The position numbers and the translations under genes were made by a program. A DNA stretch of 10,347 nt from Thermaceae bacterium. Its GTDB lineage: Bacteria; Deinococcota; Deinococci; Deinococcales; Marinithermaceae. The DNA is taken from contig JALSJG010000239.1 of the NCBI GenBank assembly GCA_026989475.1, positions 1 to 10,347 of the forward strand, written 5' to 3'. Below, in pieces: positions 6,749 to 10,347 of this stretch. The notes beneath the pieces are model-generated. The model worked only from the letters and a program-made list of their open reading frames with translations. It was not told the origin of the DNA and searched no databases. Numbering within the stretch: position 1 is the first letter of the stretch; each line of letters begins with the position of its first letter.

Positions 6749-7761
6749 CCTTCCTCCTCAAGGACGCGGGCGATTCTCTGGGCGCTTCCCGCGGGGTCGA
6801 AGGCCGCGAGGGCCTCGGCCATCCGGGACCGGACCTCGGCGCTTAGCATCTCCCGGAGGAGTTCGGGTACCTTGGCAATGGCCTTTTCCTCCACCACCCG
6901 AGCAGCCCCGGCCTCGGCGTAGCGACGGGCGTTTGCCCGCTGGTGGTCCCCGGCGGCGTAGGGGTAGGGGACGAGCAGGAGCGGCACCCGGTGAAAGGCG
7001 GCCTCGGCCAGGGTCATCGCCCCCGCCCGGGTAATCGCGAGGTCGGCGGCCGACCAGGCGAGCGGGCCCTCGACGAACTCGACCACGTGGTAGCCCTCGC
7101 CCGGTGCCGTCACCTCGGCGAGGCGCCCGCAACCGCTGGCGTGGATGACCTGAATATCGTCTAGAAAGGGCGCGAGCAGTTCGGGCAGCGTTTCGTTGAA
7201 GACCCGGGCGCCCTGGCTTCCACCCATGACGAGGAGGGTGGTGCGATCGGGTTCGAGCCCGAGCCGGGCCCGGGCCTCCGCTTTGGGGTAGCGGCGCTCC
7301 TCGATCGGCATCCCCACCACCCGCCCCCGGGCCCCGGGGACGGGCAGGTTCAGGAACACCTCCCGGGCGAGCGGCAAGAGCAGGCGGTTTGCGAGCCCAA
7401 AGCGGGCGTTTTGCTCGTGGAGGAAGAGCTTCGCTCCCAAAAAGCGGGCCGCCAGGGCGAAGGGAAACGCGGCGTAACCCCCGGTGGCGAGCACCGCCTG
7501 GGGCCGGAGCCTTCGGGCGAGGGCGAGGGCGGCGAAAACCCCCCGCGCCGCCCGTAAGAGTTCCCCGGGCCGGAGCGCGGTGCGGTCGAGCTTGCCCGCG
7601 GGGATCCGGTAAAAGGGTAGCCGGCCCGGTACCAGCCGGGCTTCGATTCCGTCCGAGCCCACGTAGAAGACCTCGTGCCCCCGGGCAGCCAGGACCTCCC
7701 CCACCGCCAGGGCGGGGAGGACGTGTCCCCCGGTGCCGCCGCCGGTCACCGCGATCCTCAT
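6745..7761 (-). CDS. murG: Lipid II synthase MurG (UDP-GlcNAc transferase)
   Basis: This 338-residue GT28 glycosyltransferase transfers GlcNAc from UDP-GlcNAc to lipid I to form lipid II on the cytoplasmic face of the membrane. Diagnostic motifs are the N-terminal glycine-rich loop GGGTGGHVLPALA (7-19), VLATGGYAAFPFALAA (90-105), HEQNARFGLANR (115-126), the GMPIEERRY segment (150-158), GGSQGARVFNE (180-190), and the donor-binding RAGAMTLAEA (245-254) followed by PYPYAAGDHQ..NA (265-277). The length is close to the family norm (about 350-370). The ATG at 7761 overlaps the ftsW stop as ATGA and follows an AAGGAGG ribosome site. The open frame that continues upstream across ftsW is a GC-rich artefact, since MurG homology starts exactly at this methionine. 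The 3' end overlaps the murC start by 4 nt. Confidence 0.98.
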   Translation of the reverse strand: MRIAVTGGGTGGHVLPALAVGEVLAARGHEVFYVGSDGIEARLVPGRLPFYRIPAGKLDRTALRPGELLRAARGVFAALALARRLRPQAVLATGGYAAFPFALAARFLGAKLFLHEQNARFGLANRLLLPLAREVFLNLPVPGARGRVVGMPIEERRYPKAEARARLGLEPDRTTLLVMGGSQGARVFNETLPELLAPFLDDIQVIHASGCGRLAEVTAPGEGYHVVEFVEGPLAWSAADLAITRAGAMTLAEAAFHRVPLLLVPYPYAAGDHQRANARRYAEAGAARVVEEKAIAKVPELLREMLSAEVRSRMAEALAAFDPAGSAQRIARVLEEEG

Positions 7762-8792
7762 TCCCCCTCCTTCGCCGGGGCCGGGTTCGTCTCCCGGGCG
7801 GCCCGGTGCAAGAGGCCAAAGGCGATGCCGTAGGTCAGCGCCGAGCTCCCTCCGTAGCTGACGAGTGGGAGAGGCAGGCCGGTGGGGGGGAGCAGCCCGA
7901 GAACCACGGCCACGTGGAGGGTGGCCGTGATCACGATGAGGGCGGTAACCCCGAGCGCCACCACGCTGGTCGCCCCCTCGGTCCGGGCGGCGATCTGGAG
8001 GCCCCGCCCCAGGACCAGGGTGTAGGCGGCGAAGAGCAGGAGCACCCCCACCGCGCCGAGGGCGAAGGCGAGGGCGGCAAAGGCCATGTCGTTGTAGGCG
8101 TAGGGGACGTGGGGCATCGCCGCCCCCGGTCCCTGGCCGAAGAGGCCGCCGGCCAGGATCGCCTCCCGCCCTTGGGCGATCTGGTAGGCCATGCCTCCCT
8201 CGTGCATGAAGGCGCGGATGCGCTCGAGCACGTGCCGAAAACGGCTCAGGTAGAGCCCCTGGGTGGCGAGGGCGACGAAGCCGACCGCGGTGCCGATCGC
8301 GAGGATCCGGCGGAGCGGGACCCCCACCGCGAGAAAGAGCAAGAAGGCGATGAGCAACAGGAAGATGGCCCCGCCGAAGTCGGGCTCGAGGGCCACCGCC
8401 GCCACCCCGAACCCGATCAGCAGGACCGGTCCGAGGATCGGGTGGTCGGTTCCATGGCGGGCGAGATAGCGGGCAAGGTAGAGGATCAGAAAGAGCTTCG
8501 CGAACTCCGAGGGCTGGAGGCTGAAGCCGCCGAGTTCGATCCAACGACGGGCGCCGTTTTTCTCTACCCCCACGAAGAGGGTGAGCACCAGCAGGAAGAG
8601 GGTACCGAGGTAGAGGAGGAGCCCGCCCCGAATCCAGATCGAAAGCGGGATCCGGGCCACCACCAGCGCGGCGAGGAGGGCGAGCCCGAGCCGGAAGAGG
8701 TGTCCGGGGAGCAGCTCGGGGGCGCTCACCGCCACCGCGTTCGCCCCCAAGGCGAGAAGCAGCACCTGGCTCAGGAGGAGGAGGGGGTCCAT
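7758..8792 (-). CDS. ftsW: SEDS-family septal peptidoglycan glycosyltransferase FtsW
   Basis: This 344-residue polytopic membrane protein belongs to the SEDS family. FtsW polymerises lipid II into glycan strands with a class B PBP at the division site. About ten hydrophobic segments are visible. Family motifs are GARRWIELGGFSLQPSEFAKL (80-100), EPDFGGA (136-142), YQIAQGREAILAGGLFGQGPG (203-223), and GLPLPLVSYGGSS (305-317). The putative catalytic Asp is kept as Asp235, but its surroundings read YNDMAFAALAFALG rather than the usual HTDFIFA-EELG, so the acidic pair after it is missing. It is shorter than most FtsW proteins (360-420 aa), mostly at the N-terminus. The position between murD and murG argues for FtsW rather than RodA. 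The ATG at 8792 overlaps murD by 22 nt and has a GGAGGAGGT ribosome site. Confidence 0.94.
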   Translation of the reverse strand: MDPLLLLSQVLLLALGANAVAVSAPELLPGHLFRLGLALLAALVVARIPLSIWIRGGLLLYLGTLFLLVLTLFVGVEKNGARRWIELGGFSLQPSEFAKLFLILYLARYLARHGTDHPILGPVLLIGFGVAAVALEPDFGGAIFLLLIAFLLFLAVGVPLRRILAIGTAVGFVALATQGLYLSRFRHVLERIRAFMHEGGMAYQIAQGREAILAGGLFGQGPGAAMPHVPYAYNDMAFAALAFALGAVGVLLLFAAYTLVLGRGLQIAARTEGATSVVALGVTALIVITATLHVAVVLGLLPPTGLPLPLVSYGGSSALTYGIAFGLLHRAARETNPAPAKEGE

Positions 8793-10009
8793 AGCACCTC
8801 CTCCACCGCCTCCCGAAAGGCGCGGGAGCGGGCTTGGTAGTTCGGAAACATGTCAAAGGAAGCCGCCATGGGCGCGAGCAGCACGCTACCCTCCTCGATC
8901 CAGGCGAGGGCCTCGCTGACCGCCCGCACCAGCGCGGCCTTGCCCTTTTCCTGGATTACCACCACCGGAACCGTGTTGGCAAAAGGGCGGGCGAGCCGCT
9001 CGCCGTCCTGGCCGATGGCCAGAATGACCGCCACCTTGGTCTCGACGAGCGGGCGGAGCCTTTTTGGCTCGGCGCCCTTGTCGAGCCCGCCGAGGATCCA
9101 GGCGACCGGCGCCGGAGCCCGCTTGAGCGCGGCCTCGACCGCGAGCGTCCGGGTCGCGATCGAGTCGTCGATGAAGACGATTCCGCCTTGACGGTGGAAG
9201 GCCTCGAAGCGCCCGGGCACGCCGGGGGCGTTTCGGGCGGCCTCGGCGAGGTGGGCGGGGTCGTAGGGGAGGCCCTTGAGCTCGAGGTAGGCCTTTGCCG
9301 CGAGGCGGGCGGCCTCGCGGTTGGTTTGATCGGCGTCGGGCCCGGGGAAGAAGGGGTAGGTCTTGGCCGGGACCGCGGCCACCGCCTTCGCGATCTCGGG
9401 ATCCCTGGCGTTGTATACCACCGCGTCCTCGGGGGTGAGGTTTTCGAGGATCCGGAGCTTGGCCCGGTGGTAGGCCTCGAGGCTCCCGTGCCGGTCAAGG
9501 TGGTCGACCCCCAGGTTCAAAAGCACCGCCACCCGGGGGCGAAAGCGCTTGATGCGCTCGAGCTGGAAGCTCGAGAGCTCGGCCACCGCCACCTCGGCCC
9601 GGTCCACCACGTCTACGAGCGGCGTGCCGGTGTTCCCGCCGGGCTCTGCCCCCACCCCGGCGGCCCGGAGCACGTGGGCGAGGTAGTGGGTGGTCGAGGT
9701 CTTGCCGGCGGTACCGGTCACCCCCAGGATCTCGGCGCGGCCCTCCCGGTAGGCGAGCTCGGCCTCGCCGATGACCGGTGCTTTGAGGGACTGGAGCCGG
9801 GGGTGCCCAAGCGCCACCCCGGGGGCGGCGATGACCTCGCGGTAGCGACCCAGCCGCGGATCGGGGTCGGGCACGTGCCCCAGGGCCTTTGCCAGTGCGA
9901 GCTCATCGGGCTTCGGCCGGTCGTCGTAAAACGCCGCCCGCTCGCCCCGGCGGGCGAGGAAACGAAGCACCCCGAGCCCGCTCCTCCCAAGCCCGAAGAC
10001 CAGCCTCAT
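8771..10009 (-). CDS. murD: UDP-N-acetylmuramoyl-L-alanine--D-glutamate ligase MurD
   Basis: This 412-residue ATP-dependent cytoplasmic ligase adds D-glutamate to UDP-MurNAc-L-Ala. It opens with a Rossmann-type domain, LVFGLGRSGLGVLRFLA (3-19). The ATPase domain has P-loop GTAGKTST (99-106), GGNTGTPL (124-131), ELSSFQLE (144-151), LNLGVDHLDRHG (164-175) with His170, and Lys184 in YHRAKLRI, which aligns with the carbamylated lysine of E. coli MurD. The C-terminal domain contains GRFEAF (266-271), DDSIATRT (281-288), LGGLDKGAE (306-314), and APMAASFDMF (379-388). The DDSIATRT motif differs from the common DSKATN, where E. coli Lys319 lies. The length is slightly below the family norm (430-460). 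The ATG at 10009 overlaps the mraY stop as ATGA and follows a GGAGG site. The frame extends upstream only as shadow of mraY. Confidence 0.97.
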   Translation of the reverse strand: MRLVFGLGRSGLGVLRFLARRGERAAFYDDRPKPDELALAKALGHVPDPDPRLGRYREVIAAPGVALGHPRLQSLKAPVIGEAELAYREGRAEILGVTGTAGKTSTTHYLAHVLRAAGVGAEPGGNTGTPLVDVVDRAEVAVAELSSFQLERIKRFRPRVAVLLNLGVDHLDRHGSLEAYHRAKLRILENLTPEDAVVYNARDPEIAKAVAAVPAKTYPFFPGPDADQTNREAARLAAKAYLELKGLPYDPAHLAEAARNAPGVPGRFEAFHRQGGIVFIDDSIATRTLAVEAALKRAPAPVAWILGGLDKGAEPKRLRPLVETKVAVILAIGQDGERLARPFANTVPVVVIQEKGKAALVRAVSEALAWIEEGSVLLAPMAASFDMFPNYQARSRAFREAVEEVLWTPSSS

Positions 10010-10347
10010 AGCCCCCTCCAAAGCCCCACCGCCAGCGCCACGGCGGCGGCGGTGACGGCGGCGAAGCGGAGCACCACCCGCCCCTCGCTCCACCCTGAGA
10101 GCTCAAAGTGGTGGTGAAGGGGCGCCATCCTCAGGATGCGCCGCCCGCCGGTGGCGCGGAAGTAGAGCACCTGTACCACCACCGAAAGGAGCTCGGCGAG
10201 GGGAACGAGGGCGGCGACGGCCAGAAACCAGCCGCCGCCCGAAAGCAGCCAGAAGGCCGCGATCAGCACCCCAAGGGCCTCGGAGCCGCTATCCCCCATG
10301 AAGACCCGGGCCGGGGGCGCGTTGTGCCAGAGGAAGCCGAGCAGCGC
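10006..10347 (-). CDS. mraY: Phospho-N-acetylmuramoyl-pentapeptide transferase MraY, C-terminal part (5' end outside window)
   Basis: The last 113 residues of an integral membrane enzyme that moves phospho-MurNAc-pentapeptide from UDP onto undecaprenyl phosphate to make lipid I. The visible part begins in LGFLWHNAPPARVFMGDSGSEALG, containing the catalytic-aspartate MGD motif. Two hydrophobic helices follow, then the signature RMAPLHHHFELSGWSE, the HHH loop that distinguishes MraY from WecA/TagO relatives. A final hydrophobic helix leads to the stop at 10006-10008. Open sequence continues in frame to the window edge, so the in-frame ATG at 10299 is an internal methionine of FMGD, not a start. 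The residue after MGDSGS is Glu where Leu is common. The stop overlaps the murD start by 4 nt. Confidence 0.96.
   Translation of the reverse strand, partial: ALLGFLWHNAPPARVFMGDSGSEALGVLIAAFWLLSGGGWFLAVAALVPLAELLSVVVQVLYFRATGGRRILRMAPLHHHFELSGWSEGRVVLRFAAVTAAAVALAVGLWRGL

Noticed and set aside
4593..6761. 722-codon minus-strand open frame containing murB
   Set aside because: MurB homology begins only at the ATG at 5402. The upstream part is an out-of-frame reading of murC rich in Arg, Pro and Gly, not a fused domain.
7389..8840. Plus-strand open frame (483 codons) opposite murG and ftsW
   Set aside because: The product is a low-complexity Glu/Gly/Arg-rich chain with no family resemblance. 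It spans two real genes on the other strand, as expected of a high-GC antisense shadow.
6745..8856. 703-codon minus-strand open frame containing murG
   Set aside because: MurG starts at 7761. Upstream residues are an out-of-frame reading of ftsW and are not a fusion partner.
8834..10117. Long plus-strand open frame (427 codons) opposite murD
   Set aside because: It is the mirror of a GC-rich coding gene. Its product is compositionally biased (Gly, Val, Arg, Glu-rich) with no recognisable domain, while the minus strand encodes a complete MurD.
1..10347. CRISPR arrays, insertion sequences, tRNA or rRNA genes, defence or biosynthetic systems
   Set aside because: No regularly spaced repeats, transposase-like proteins, terminal inverted repeats or RNA gene signatures were seen. 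Almost all bases are accounted for by conserved housekeeping genes.

Overview
The window is a very GC-rich bacterial chromosome segment. It is dominated by the distal part of a dcw (division and cell wall) cluster on the minus strand. Read in transcription order, from high to low coordinates, it contains mraY (3' end only), murD, ftsW, murG, murC, murB, ftsQ, ftsA and ftsZ. Protein features and gene style suggest the Deinococcota, most likely Thermales/Thermaceae: murB sits between murC and ftsQ, FtsQ and FtsZ are short, genes are tightly packed, and SlyD closely resembles Thermus SlyD as I remember it. No rRNA or species-level marker is present, so the genus is left open.

Layout. Positions 1-227 (minus) hold the N-terminal part of a DUF1028-family protein. 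Positions 229-261 hold a strong hairpin with a T tract that ends the slyD transcript and abuts the DUF1028 start codon. Positions 275-745 (minus) encode a SlyD-type FKBP peptidyl-prolyl isomerase/chaperone. Positions 746-807 are a divergent promoter region. Positions 808-1728 (plus) encode a CysM-like cysteine synthase. It runs convergently into ftsZ, and the two genes share a CTAG that supplies both stop codons. Positions 1725-10347 (minus) are the dcw genes.

The dcw genes act together. MraY, MurG, MurB, MurC and MurD make the lipid-linked peptidoglycan precursor. FtsW is the SEDS glycosyltransferase that uses it at the septum. FtsQ, FtsA and FtsZ form the divisome core. Seven of the eight junctions from mraY to ftsZ are overlaps (five of them 4-base ATGA/GTGA overlaps), which indicates one polycistronic, translationally coupled transcript. 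Only ftsZ is preceded by a small gap (14 nt).

No mobile element, CRISPR array, RNA gene or novel multi-gene system is visible. There is no gene-free stretch longer than 62 bp. The points worth a second look are local: the terminator fused to a possibly leaderless DUF1028 start, the inverted repeat over the shared cysM/ftsZ stops, and departures from family consensus at active-site motifs of FtsW, MurD, CysM, MurB and MraY.
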